A DNA stretch of 64,000 nt, taken from the NCBI RefSeq assembly GCF_002160025.1, contig NZ_NFJU01000012.1, positions 28,450 to 92,449 on the forward strand. Direction: 5' to 3'. Position numbers and translations under genes: made by a program. Shown piece by piece: positions 17,226-25,932 of the stretch. How positions within the stretch are numbered: position 1 is the first letter of the stretch; every line of letters starts with the position of its first letter. The notes below the pieces were generated by a model. That model was not told the origin of the DNA. It made no database searches and was given only the letters and a program-made list of their open reading frames with translations. This DNA is from Anaeromassilibacillus sp. An200 (GTDB lineage Bacteria > Bacillota > Clostridia > Oscillospirales > Acutalibacteraceae).

Positions 17226-19292
17226 TTGAAACGATTGGCCGCTTTGGCGGCGCTGCGCCTCTCCCTGTATCTCAAGGGGCGCGTGGACAGCGCTTTTTTC
17301 GCGCGCTACAGCCGCCTGATTTCCCCGGATGTGACGCGGGAGGAGATTGACTCCTGCCCGCAGGAGCCGGAGGAGCTGTTTTCCGACGATCCTCCCCTTG
17401 CATCCCGCTGGCGCAGGCTGTTTGACCTGTGCGGCGGCAATCCCATCGCGCTCACGGCGATCCAGCTTGCGCTGCTCATTGAGATGGACGAGCGCGCGCT
17501 GTCTCTTCTGCGGGAAGCCTTCGGACAGCCGCAGGGCGCGCTGACGATCGAGATTGCCGCGCGCGTTGCCTGCCCGGGCATGGAGAGCATTGAGGATCTC
17601 CCCGCGGTGCGCCGCGCGTTTGACTGTGTGGAGCTGCTCTTGCAGGCGCAGCCGGACGCGTCCGGCTTTCTGCGATCCCCGTTTGCTCCGGATGGGCGGC
17701 TTGCCGCTTGGCTCTCCGGCGACGATCGGCCGGACTACGCCCTGCGCCACCTCTGCACGCTCTTTTCCCCCCGGACGGAACCCGCCCCCGCCTTCTGCCG
17801 CCTGCGCGAGGATGCGGAGAGGGCGGCGGATCTGCTCTCCCGCACAGATGGCCTTTCCCTTCTGCATATTTCCGGCGAACCGACAAGCGGACGGCGCTTC
17901 CTGGTGCGGGAAACGGCCCGCCTGCTCGATCGCGAGGTGCTCTTTGTGCCCTATGGGGAAATCAGCGAGCACAACCGCCTTCTGGCGGCCCCCTGGCGGC
18001 GCATTCTGCGCGAGCTGCTTCTCTCGGACCGTCTGCTGTGCCTGTGCGGCATGGAGCAGGAGGCTGAGGATCGCTCCGGCGTATTACCCGCGCAGCTTCG
18101 GATCCTGGAACGCGACCTGCGCCCCTTCGGCCGCCCCGCTTTCCTGACCACGGGGGAAACCGTGCGTGTGATCCCCTTTGTCTCCTGCTTCGTGCATGCC
18201 GTCCCGATCCGTGCCTGCTCCATGCGGGACAGCGAAGCCCTCTGGCAGGCGCTCGCGCGGGAGCGCCTGGGAACGGACGAGGGCCTGCCAGCGCGTGAGC
18301 TGGCCGGGAAAATGACGCTCACCGCCGGGCAGATCGACCGCATTCTCTCCCTGCTCGCGCGGACGCATCCCGATGGGCCGTGGGACGCGAAGGAGATCTT
18401 CCGCCTGTGCTACCAGGTGCTGGACGATGGGCGTTATCAGAACATCCGCTTTGTGGAGAAAACCTTCTCCTGGGACGATTTGCAGCTGGAACCGTACCAG
18501 AAGGAAACGCTTCAGGCTATCTGCGCGCAGGTCGAGCACCAGGGACAGGTGCTCGACGACTGGGGACTGCGGGCGAAATACCCGTACGGGCGATGCGTGT
18601 CCGCCCTTTTCTCCGGCCCGCCCGGCACGGGAAAGACGATGGCCGCGCAGGTACTGGCCGCCGCTCTTGGACTGGAACTCTATAAGATCGACCTGAGCCA
18701 GGTTGTGGACAAATATATCGGCGAAACGGAAAAACGGCTGCGCGAGGTGTTCGACCGCGCCGAAAAGAGCAATATGATTTTGTTTTTCGACGAGGCGGAC
18801 GCGCTGCTCGGCAAGCGCAGCGAGGTGAAGGACGCGAAGGACAAATACGCCAACACCGAGGTCGCGTACCTGCTCCAACGCATGGAGGAGTATTCCGGCA
18901 TCGTGCTCATGGCGACAAACCTTGCCGCAAACATTGACAGCGCGTTTGTGCGCCGCTTCCGCTACCACGTTTCCTTCACTCTCCCGGGCAAGGAGCTGCG
19001 CCTGCGGCTGTGGCGCTCCGTTCTGCCCGCGTCCGTCCCGCAGAAGGGAATCGACTTCTCCTATCTGGCGGAGCGGTTTGAGCTTCCCGGCTCCCAGATC
19101 AAGAACATTGCCCTGAACGCCTGCTACCGGGCCGCGGCAGACGGCGGCGCGCTCACCATGCGCCACCTCGTCGAAGCCGTTTTCCTCGAGCGGCAGAAGG
19201 AGGGCAAGGTCATGCTGGCCGGGGAATTCGGGGAATACGGGAACCTGCTGTACGATCTGCTCGAACGCAGGCAGCCCGACACGGAAACCTGA
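17226..19292 (+). CDS. eCIS-associated AAA+ ATPase with two ATPase-like domains
   Basis: 688 residues from a TTG start at 17226, 8 bases after GAGGGAGGGA. The C-terminal AAA+ domain is complete: Walker A GPPGTGKT (about 463-470), Walker B ILFFDEAD (about 518-525), sensor MATNLAAN and arginine-finger region DSAFVRRFRY. An upstream domain (about 175-350) looks like a second AAA domain whose Walker A is degenerate (SGEPTSGRR, no GKT). This two-domain form is that of the ATPases coded in extracellular contractile injection system loci (Afp15/Pvc15 type), where they are thought to remodel sheath, tube or effector proteins. The next gene, a DUF4157 protein, supports the assignment. No sheath, tube, baseplate or spike gene lies within the window. 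Confidence 0.75.
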   Translation: MKRLAALAALRLSLYLKGRVDSAFFARYSRLISPDVTREEIDSCPQEPEELFSDDPPLASRWRRLFDLCGGNPIALTAIQLALLIEMDERALSLLREAFGQPQGALTIEIAARVACPGMESIEDLPAVRRAFDCVELLLQAQPDASGFLRSPFAPDGRLAAWLSGDDRPDYALRHLCTLFSPRTEPAPAFCRLREDAERAADLLSRTDGLSLLHISGEPTSGRRFLVRETARLLDREVLFVPYGEISEHNRLLAAPWRRILRELLLSDRLLCLCGMEQEAEDRSGVLPAQLRILERDLRPFGRPAFLTTGETVRVIPFVSCFVHAVPIRACSMRDSEALWQALARERLGTDEGLPARELAGKMTLTAGQIDRILSLLARTHPDGPWDAKEIFRLCYQVLDDGRYQNIRFVEKTFSWDDLQLEPYQKETLQAICAQVEHQGQVLDDWGLRAKYPYGRCVSALFSGPPGTGKTMAAQVLAAALGLELYKIDLSQVVDKYIGETEKRLREVFDRAEKSNMILFFDEADALLGKRSEVKDAKDKYANTEVAYLLQRMEEYSGIVLMATNLAANIDSAFVRRFRYHVSFTLPGKELRLRLWRSVLPASVPQKGIDFSYLAERFELPGSQIKNIALNACYRAAADGGALTMRHLVEAVFLERQKEGKVMLAGEFGEYGNLLYDLLERRQPDTET

Positions 19293-19387
19293 TCTCCATC
19301 CATTTTTTCAGACAAACGGCCGGAAATGCGGCAGACGGCAAAGCCCGTTCCGCCCTTCCGGATTCCGATAGAACAGGAGGCAAAACG

Positions 19388-20626
19388 ATGAGCAAAAAGC
19401 TGCTTCAAAATCTCGGCGCGGAACGCGAAGCAAACGAGGTTGCGTCCCGCTTCATGGACAGCACCGACGTTGTGGGCGATATGTCGCGCGCGTTCGGGCA
19501 TGATTTTTCCCAGGTCAACATCCACACCGACGAATCCGCCGCCCAGCGTGTGGAGGGGACGGGAGCCGACGCTTTCGCCCAGGGCAATGATATTTTCTTC
19601 GGCCGGGGCGTATTCCAGAAGGACGATCCCGCCAGCCGCGGCCTTTTGGCACACGAGCTGACCCACACCATGCAGCAGTCCGGCGGGGAGGGCGTGCATG
19701 AGAGTGCGCCGCAGGGCGAAATGCAGGGAGGCCTGATCGACTGGTTCCGCAAAAAATTCGGCAAAAAGAAGCAGCCGATGAACATTTCCGCCCCTCTCTC
19801 CGTGCAGGCGGACACCTCGCCGGAGGCCGTCGCTTATCAGAAGGCCATGCGCGGCGCGACAATGGACGCGTCCAGCATCCCAAACCGTCTGGAGCAGGCG
19901 CAGCCGGGCCAGCTGGGCGGTGCAGATGCGTTCCAGAATCTTCAGGATGTGTTCGCGGCCAATGACACCATCGCCGCCTCCAACCGATCACTGGCTTTGA
20001 CGGGCAAAAAGAGCGACGCTTTGGTCAATTTGAAATTTCGCACTTCTGAAACCCAAGAAGCAAAGGCAAACAAAGCGTATCAGGGAGATCTCCTTTCCGG
20101 CTTTTTCAGCAATGTTCCACAGTATTTTCATAATCTGGAAAACGGCGGAATGGATCTGCGATACGCCATGAATGGCACCCAAAAAGAGATGATTGCGGGT
20201 TCTCCCGGCGCTTTCAATTACGGGGGAAAGATCGATCAGATCCAGGACGATCTGTTTACCATGCTGGCTCCGTATTTGACGAGCGATCAGGGGATTGAAT
20301 ATTTTCAGAACATGACGAATCTGATTCAGGGCGCGGATGTATTTGGAGGAGACCAATCTGCCGCGCTGGATTATATGATGAAAACCGTCCTCACGACAGC
20401 CGGCAGCTCCTTTACCCGGATCGGGGCACAGAAAGATACCTACGAGCATGGCGCAGAGGCAGCCAAAGCAGCCCAGGAGGCCATGCGTACGCTGCTCTTC
20501 CTGCCGAGTCTCTCGGCGCAGAGCACGGATTACAAGCAGGCGCTGACGCCGCAGATGCGTGCTCTTGTCGAAAAATATGAAGCGCTGATACAGGAAATCC
20601 AACAGAAAATGGCGCAGAGAGCATAA
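19388..20626 (+). CDS. DUF4157 (eCIS core domain) HELTH protein
   Basis: 412 residues. Residues 10-100 match DUF4157, a metallopeptidase-like domain found with eCIS loci and in their effectors: family segments GHDFSQVNIHTDESAA, DAFAQGNDIFFG and the zinc-type motif HELTHTMQQ (His89, Glu90, His93) are intact. Residues 110-412 match nothing I recognise; they are mostly helical, with no signal peptide or membrane segment. AGGAGG lies 6 bases before the ATG. It follows the AAA+ gene by 95 bases without a terminator, so the two form an operon ended by a strong hairpin. It could be a cargo/effector, an adaptor for loading, or a peptidase. Confidence 0.75.
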   Translation: MSKKLLQNLGAEREANEVASRFMDSTDVVGDMSRAFGHDFSQVNIHTDESAAQRVEGTGADAFAQGNDIFFGRGVFQKDDPASRGLLAHELTHTMQQSGGEGVHESAPQGEMQGGLIDWFRKKFGKKKQPMNISAPLSVQADTSPEAVAYQKAMRGATMDASSIPNRLEQAQPGQLGGADAFQNLQDVFAANDTIAASNRSLALTGKKSDALVNLKFRTSETQEAKANKAYQGDLLSGFFSNVPQYFHNLENGGMDLRYAMNGTQKEMIAGSPGAFNYGGKIDQIQDDLFTMLAPYLTSDQGIEYFQNMTNLIQGADVFGGDQSAALDYMMKTVLTTAGSSFTRIGAQKDTYEHGAEAAKAAQEAMRTLLFLPSLSAQSTDYKQALTPQMRALVEKYEALIQEIQQKMAQRA

Positions 20627-20647
20627 TGTTTTCTTTTTATAGCAAAA

Positions 20648-20684
20648 CGGAGCCCACCGGTTTTCCCCGGTGGGCTCCGTTTTT
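20648..20684. terminator. Terminator after the DUF4157 gene, usable on both strands
   Basis: CGGAGCCCACCGG pairs with CCGGTGGGCTCCG; TTTTT follows on the plus strand and TTTTGC on the minus strand. The minus-strand DUF4091 gene ends inside the T run, sharing it. Confidence 0.9.
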
Positions 20685-22359
20685 ACACTTTTTCCAGTAC
20701 GTCAAACACGGCTTCCCGCAGCGCGAGCAGATACGATGCGAAAGCGGGATACTGCGTATAGCTCATGGACTCCATTCCGGCGTTTTCCAGAACCAGACGC
20801 TCCACCGCCTCGCGTCCCGCTTGCGCTTCCAGCGTCTGCAAGGCGCGCAGGTCCGTCAGACCCTCGCTCTGCACCTCCGCACGCAGAGAGGTCAGCGGCT
20901 CGCCGCCCGGGCCGGGATAGACCAGGAAAGCATCCCCGGAGGGGAACGCGTAATCGCAGTGCGTGACGGCGAAGGGATCCGTCAGTTTACGGGAGAACTG
21001 CGTGTAGTAGAAATTATACCCCCATTGCAGGAAGCCCTTCACACCGGTGAGGTACATCAGCACGCCCATGATGCGGTTGCGCGCGCTTGGCATGGCAAAG
21101 AAGCGGTTCGGCACCAGCTTCCCCTGTGAGCAGCAATAGTACACCCACACATCCTTCACGCCCGCGTCCAGGAACGGCTGGATGTGGTCGCTCGCGCAGA
21201 CCGGCTGCTCCACCACACCGCGCCGGTAAAATTCCAGGCTGCTGAGCGCGTCGATCATCTGACAGCCGTCCAGCAGTCCCTCCGTCTGGCGTTTTGCGGC
21301 CAGGTAACCCTCCAGATCGGCTTCTCCCGGCTCGTCCGAGATGTGGAAGAACACATGCTCTCTGTCGTAGCCAAGGCGCTCCAGCTCCGCGCGGAGAGCG
21401 GGCAGGAAAGCTTCCAGGAAGGCGCGGTAGCGCGGATCGGTCGCGGGCACGTCCCAGCCGAAGATACGCTTTTCCTCACCGTCGACAGTGGCCACAATCT
21501 TCGGCGTGGCCTTCGCGCCCCACTGGGTGAACAGGTGCGCGATTTCCAGCGAATGAATCCCGCTGCCCCGGCAGATGCCTGCCCAGCGCGCAAGATCCGT
21601 GAAATCAAAGGAATACTTTCCGCCGTCCAGCCGGATTTTCACCAGCTGCATCGTGGGACGTTCACCGCCCACCAGCGTATCGAGCGGCGGGGTGAACACC
21701 GGCGTCAGCAGAAGGTTGATCCCGTGGCGCTCCCCGGCCTGCCGGATAAAGCTTTCCAGGATGTTCCAGTGCGCCTCGCTCAGCGGCTCCACACCGTAAT
21801 ACGAAGCAAGGCAATCGCCGTGGAACCACTCCGTGTGCAGCAGCTTCTGCGGCGCAAGGCGTGCTTTTCCGACACGCAGACAGAAATGCAGGCAGGCTTC
21901 GTCGTGAAACGCGCTGTTTTGCGGGTCGGGTGTGACATGGATTTTCACCTCATAGCTGCCCGGCAGCGCATCCTGCGGCACGGGAAGGGAAATCCACACG
22001 CTGCGGTACTGGCGCGGCACAGGCCGCAAAACATTCCCTTCCAGCGGACGCAGCAGATCCGGGAACAGGCCCGGATCGCGCGTGAGGTAATTCGGATCGC
22101 CCTCCGAGGACTCCCAGCACGGGAAATCCGAGGGCACCAGCTCCACGCGGTACAGCTCCGGCTCCCCCGGCGCGCCCTCCACCGAGACGGTAAAGCGCTG
22201 CATCAGGGATCCACCATCCCCGCCCTCACTCCGGTACACGAGCTGCACAGCCGCCCGTGTGCCGCGCCATGCAGAGAGCGTCCCGGCAAACGGCTCCGGG
22301 CGTTTCCCGGGAAATACCTTTTCCAACGAGGACGCAAGGAAAAATTCGACTCCTGGCAT
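20683..22359 (-). CDS. DUF4091 protein, GH123-like glycosidase candidate
   Basis: 558 residues from ATG 22359, preceded by AGGAGGAG; an in-frame upstream Met lacks a site. The protein has an N-terminal beta-sandwich and a C-terminal TIM-barrel-like DUF4091 region. HISDEPGEADLEGY places an adjacent Asp342-Glu343 pair where GH123 beta-N-acetylgalactosaminidases hold their substrate-assisted catalytic pair. The barrel also has HTEWFHGDCLASYY and a Trp/Tyr-rich segment FLQWGYNFYYTQ. No signal peptide, so it would act on imported saccharides. It is the last gene of a unit with a sugar ABC importer, which fits hydrolysis of the imported ligand. GH123-like activity is inferred. Confidence 0.7.
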   Translation of the reverse strand: MPGVEFFLASSLEKVFPGKRPEPFAGTLSAWRGTRAAVQLVYRSEGGDGGSLMQRFTVSVEGAPGEPELYRVELVPSDFPCWESSEGDPNYLTRDPGLFPDLLRPLEGNVLRPVPRQYRSVWISLPVPQDALPGSYEVKIHVTPDPQNSAFHDEACLHFCLRVGKARLAPQKLLHTEWFHGDCLASYYGVEPLSEAHWNILESFIRQAGERHGINLLLTPVFTPPLDTLVGGERPTMQLVKIRLDGGKYSFDFTDLARWAGICRGSGIHSLEIAHLFTQWGAKATPKIVATVDGEEKRIFGWDVPATDPRYRAFLEAFLPALRAELERLGYDREHVFFHISDEPGEADLEGYLAAKRQTEGLLDGCQMIDALSSLEFYRRGVVEQPVCASDHIQPFLDAGVKDVWVYYCCSQGKLVPNRFFAMPSARNRIMGVLMYLTGVKGFLQWGYNFYYTQFSRKLTDPFAVTHCDYAFPSGDAFLVYPGPGGEPLTSLRAEVQSEGLTDLRALQTLEAQAGREAVERLVLENAGMESMSYTQYPAFASYLLALREAVFDVLEKV

Positions 22360-22422
22360 ACAAAACTCCTCCTGTCCCACCGCATACAGCGGCGGCAAAC
22401 TATGCCTGCTTTCGCGCAGGCG

Positions 22423-23238
22423 TTACCCCTTGATTCCCGAGAGCGCAATCCCCTCCACAAACTGCTTTTGCAGGAAGATATACAGGATAAACGGAGGCAG
22501 AAACGCGATCATCGATCCGGCCATCACAAGCCCGTAGTTCGTGGAATAGTTCCCCTTGAGCGCCGAGATCGCCAGTGTCAGCGTGTGCATATTCTGGTTG
22601 GTGCAGATCACAAGCGGCCACAGAAAATCGTTCCAGCTTGTGATGAAGGTAAACACCGTCAGAGAGATAATCACGGGACGGATCAGGGGGATTACCACGG
22701 AACGGAACACACGAATCTCCCCGCATCCATCGATGCGCGCGGCTTCAATCAGCTCGTCGGGAACGTTCTCCATAAACTGGCGCATCAGAAACACACCGAA
22801 TGCGTTGAGAATCGGCAGCATCAGGGCAATGTGCGTATTGATCAGGTTCAGACTGCGGATAATGATGAAAACGGGAATCAGCGTAACCTGGCTGGGAACT
22901 ACCAGCGTGGCCAGATACACCGCGAACACCTTGTCTCTTCCCGGCCAGCGCTTCTTCGTGAAGCCATACGCCGCCATCGAGCAGATCAGAATATTCAGGA
23001 TGCAGGATCCGCCCGTGACAATCAGACTGTTCGCAAAATTACGTGCAATATTCAGGTTGCGAAAGACCGAGATATAGTTTCTCAGATCAAAGCTTTCCCC
23101 CGCAAAATTCAGATTCAGCGTCGTTTTCTGCGTCAGGGAAACCGCCGCCATGAAAAGGAAGGGCGTCAGCGCCGACAGGGCAAAGATCAGCAGGAAGAAC
23201 CCTGCCAAAACGGACACCGCTCTGCGTTTTCTGGTCAT
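22423..23238 (-). CDS. Carbohydrate ABC transporter permease (MalG type)
   Basis: 271 residues with six membrane segments; the cytoplasmic EAA loop reads EAARIDGCGEIRVFRSVVIPLIRP, the docking site for the ATPase. It forms a heterodimer with the product of the upstream permease gene (4 bases apart), in a CUT1-type importer for oligosaccharides. No ATPase gene is in the cluster. Confidence 0.9.
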   Translation of the reverse strand: MTRKRRAVSVLAGFFLLIFALSALTPFLFMAAVSLTQKTTLNLNFAGESFDLRNYISVFRNLNIARNFANSLIVTGGSCILNILICSMAAYGFTKKRWPGRDKVFAVYLATLVVPSQVTLIPVFIIIRSLNLINTHIALMLPILNAFGVFLMRQFMENVPDELIEAARIDGCGEIRVFRSVVIPLIRPVIISLTVFTFITSWNDFLWPLVICTNQNMHTLTLAISALKGNYSTNYGLVMAGSMIAFLPPFILYIFLQKQFVEGIALSGIKG

Positions 23239-23242
23239 CTGT

Positions 23243-24124
23243 TTATTTCGCCCCTTTCTTCGACTCCTGCAAAAACAGCTTTTGCAGGGCGTTGATCAGA
23301 AGGACGAACACAAACATCAGCATGGCCACACTGCTGGCATACCCCATATTGTACTCTTTAAACGCGGCGTTGTAAATGGTCAGCACCAGCGTCTGCGTGG
23401 AGGTACCGGGGCCGCCGCCCGTCATGTTGTACACAAGATCAAACACCTGGAACGACCAGATCGTTCCCAGCGTTACCACCAGATACGTCACACTTTTGAG
23501 ACCCGGCAGCGTGATGAACCAGAACCGCTGAACCGCGTTCGCCCCATCCACCTCCGCCGCCTCATAATGGCTGCGCGGAATATCCATGATCCCCGCATAG
23601 TAGATCACGAGAAAATACCCGACGTTTTTCCACACACTGACCAGGCAGATGGAGAACATCGCCGTCTGTTTTCCGCCGATCCAGTTGACGGGCGGGATTC
23701 CGAACACGCCAAGCATCTCATTGATCAGGCCGCGCGGGTTCAGCAGGAACGACCACAGCGTTCCCACCAGAATCGCGGAAGCGATCACCGGCACAAAGAG
23801 CGAGCTTTTAACGAAACCGCCGAACCGCCCGCGGAACAGCTCCGCCAGCACCGCCGCAATGATCAGCGAAAGGATGGTCTGCACCGGGACTGTCCCAAGC
23901 GTAAAGACGACGGTATTGATGAGGGACGCCTTGACATAGGGGTCCGACACCATTCTTACATAGTTGTCCAATCCAACCCACTGCGGCGCCTGCATCATGT
24001 TATACTTTGTAAAACTGAAATAGGCGCTCATGAGGATCGGCACAACAGAGAAAACCAGAATCAGGATCAGGCTCGGGAGAATATATAGGATCCCCTGCAC
24101 TGCTTCCTTTTTGCGGTTGAGCAT
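23243..24124 (-). CDS. Carbohydrate ABC transporter permease (MalF type)
   Basis: 293 residues from ATG 24124 after GGGAGGAGG; the upstream in-frame Met lacks a site. Six membrane segments, with the EAA motif EAAEVDGANAVQRFWFITLPGL facing the cytoplasm. Family CUT1; partner of the downstream MalG-type permease. Upstream is the matching binding-protein gene, separated by 90 bases. Confidence 0.9.
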   Translation of the reverse strand: MLNRKKEAVQGILYILPSLILILVFSVVPILMSAYFSFTKYNMMQAPQWVGLDNYVRMVSDPYVKASLINTVVFTLGTVPVQTILSLIIAAVLAELFRGRFGGFVKSSLFVPVIASAILVGTLWSFLLNPRGLINEMLGVFGIPPVNWIGGKQTAMFSICLVSVWKNVGYFLVIYYAGIMDIPRSHYEAAEVDGANAVQRFWFITLPGLKSVTYLVVTLGTIWSFQVFDLVYNMTGGGPGTSTQTLVLTIYNAAFKEYNMGYASSVAMLMFVFVLLINALQKLFLQESKKGAK

Positions 24125-24214
24125 TCCTTTTCCTCCTCCCTTGCTTGAAAGCCCGCACAGGCAGGCGACCATGCGCCTGCCTGCACCGGTTTACGCTTGA
24201 TTCAGCTCGTTTGA

Positions 24215-25558
24215 TCAGCTCACATTCCCCGCATAATCCACCGTCTGCTGGATAGCCTGCTCGGGAGTCAGATCGCCGAGCATCATCAGCTGCAGGTTCT
24301 TATAAAGGGAATCCATCACCTTGTAGGAATTCGGGGCGACGGGCAAAGTGTGAAGGGTCTCCTCGTTCTCATAGATGGAAGCAAAGCGCTCGTTATCCAG
24401 GTATTTTTCGCTCTTGTTGATCGGCGGGAACGCGGAAAGCTCGGAATGGAACTTCTCCATGATCGCCGGGCTGGTGATATGCTTCATCAGCTCCGCCGCC
24501 ATCTCCTTGTTGTTTCCGGCCGCGTTCATGATCAGGGCGTCGGACGCGATCCACGTTGCCTGCTGCTCGCCCTTCAGGCTCGCGACATAATCCCAGTTGA
24601 GCCCGTTTTCCGTGTACAGGGCGGCCTGGTTGGTCGCTCCCATCGCCACCGCAACCTTACCCGCCGCAAACTGGTCGCGCACGTCGTTTCCCGTCATGGC
24701 CATGGATTCGTCCGGCAGCACGCCGTAAGTATAGCGCATGTCGTAGACATACTGGGCTGCTTTCACCGCGCCGTCATTCTGCATCAGCGCAACTTCGCCG
24801 TTTTCGTCAAAGATATCGCCGCCCGCCTGCCACAGATATGGGTAATAGATACTGTTCAGCGCGCCGATTGCGGTATCGGCCCACTCCTGCGCAAAGGGGA
24901 TAACGCCTTCTATGTTGGCATCCTTCACTTTGACGCAGACCTCGGTCAGATCCTCCCACGTCTCCGGCAGCTCCGTCACGCCGGCCTGCTCCAGGATATC
25001 CATATTGAAGAACAGGACGCGGGCATTGCCGACGATAAATGGGAGCGCATACTGTCCGCCCTTGATGTAGCCCAGATCATAATAGATATAATCCGCTGTA
25101 TCCTCCTCGGTAAAATACGGGCTCAGTTCCTCGAGCGTACCCATGTCAATGAAATCGTTAAACATTTCATTGTACATATAACCGACATCCGGCCCCTGCC
25201 CGGAGGAGAAGGCTGTCAGGTATTTTTCCGCGTAATTGCCCCACGGCGTGATCTCGATACTCAGGGTAACATTGTTTTCCTCCGCCCACGGAGCCAGTGT
25301 TTCCGTCCACCACTGCTGATCGAGCGCCTCGCCGTCCGTGGCGTACGGCGGCATCCACAGCAGCAGATTGGAGGGCTCCTTTTCCTTTGTTTCCTCCGCC
25401 GCACTCTCTGTCTTGCTCTCCGCTGCGGCGGATTCCGTGCCGGTGGATTCTGTGCCGCCTGCCGTGGAGGAGGTGGTGTTTCCGGTACAGCCGCCCAAAA
25501 GACTTGCCGTCATCGCGCCAACCAAAAGGATACAAGCCAGCTTCTTCATTTTTTTCAT
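24215..25558 (-). CDS. Sugar ABC transporter substrate-binding lipoprotein
   Basis: 447 residues from ATG 25558 (GAGGAG six bases upstream). The signal peptide MKKMKKLACILLVGAMTA ends in lipobox LLGGC, after which comes a Ser/Thr/Glu-rich linker of about 35 residues and a type-1 extracellular solute-binding domain (PETWEDLTEVCVKVKDA, AAELMKHITSP). Anchored outside the membrane, it delivers a saccharide to the two permeases coded downstream. The ligand is unknown; the DUF4091 gene suggests an amino-sugar-containing glycan. Confidence 0.9.
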   Translation of the reverse strand: MKKMKKLACILLVGAMTASLLGGCTGNTTSSTAGGTESTGTESAAAESKTESAAEETKEKEPSNLLLWMPPYATDGEALDQQWWTETLAPWAEENNVTLSIEITPWGNYAEKYLTAFSSGQGPDVGYMYNEMFNDFIDMGTLEELSPYFTEEDTADYIYYDLGYIKGGQYALPFIVGNARVLFFNMDILEQAGVTELPETWEDLTEVCVKVKDANIEGVIPFAQEWADTAIGALNSIYYPYLWQAGGDIFDENGEVALMQNDGAVKAAQYVYDMRYTYGVLPDESMAMTGNDVRDQFAAGKVAVAMGATNQAALYTENGLNWDYVASLKGEQQATWIASDALIMNAAGNNKEMAAELMKHITSPAIMEKFHSELSAFPPINKSEKYLDNERFASIYENEETLHTLPVAPNSYKVMDSLYKNLQLMMLGDLTPEQAIQQTVDYAGNVS

Positions 25559-25932
25559 GGTATTCTCCTCTTTTCTGTAAATGAAAGTCCGAATCATTTA
25601 CCGGTTTTTGGATTTGTCTGCGATAGAACAAAGTCGTTTGCTGTTTCAGCGCGCCGCCGTGTTCTGTGTCTCTACCATACCGCCGGATCACCGTTCTGTA
25701 AATGAGCAATTTTTCTTTTTGGAGAAGAGCAACCGTCTCTTTTTTATTCATTTTGCACATCTCCCTTTGCGCGGATCCCCTGCAATTTTTTAGATTTCAG
25801 GGATCATTTTTTTCGATCAGAAGGAAAAGTGCACAAAATTACATAAAATTTTGCTTATTTCCATCATTTATGTTACAATAATATCCAACCCCGTCAAAAG
25901 GCAGTTTGAGCGGAAAAGAAAGAGGAATCCCG
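25559..25932. other. Divergent control region between importer and AraC regulator
   Basis: 374 bases without a gene. It holds the regulator promoter (25851-25879) and an AT-rich stretch (25780-25880) where the regulator could bind. Near 25740-25765 the minus strand reads TTGCAAATGAATAAAAAAG-type AT tracts but I could not define the importer promoter with confidence. Confidence 0.5.
25851..25879 (+). promoter_or_regulatory. Promoter of the membrane AraC regulator gene
   Basis: TTGCTT (25851-25856), 17-base spacer, TACAAT (25874-25879), 54 bases before the ATG. Confidence 0.6.

Noticed and set aside
17226..19292. FtsH- or proteasome-type AAA+ protease
   Set aside because: No membrane segment and no peptidase domain; the DUF4157 neighbour and double AAA layout fit eCIS ATPases better.
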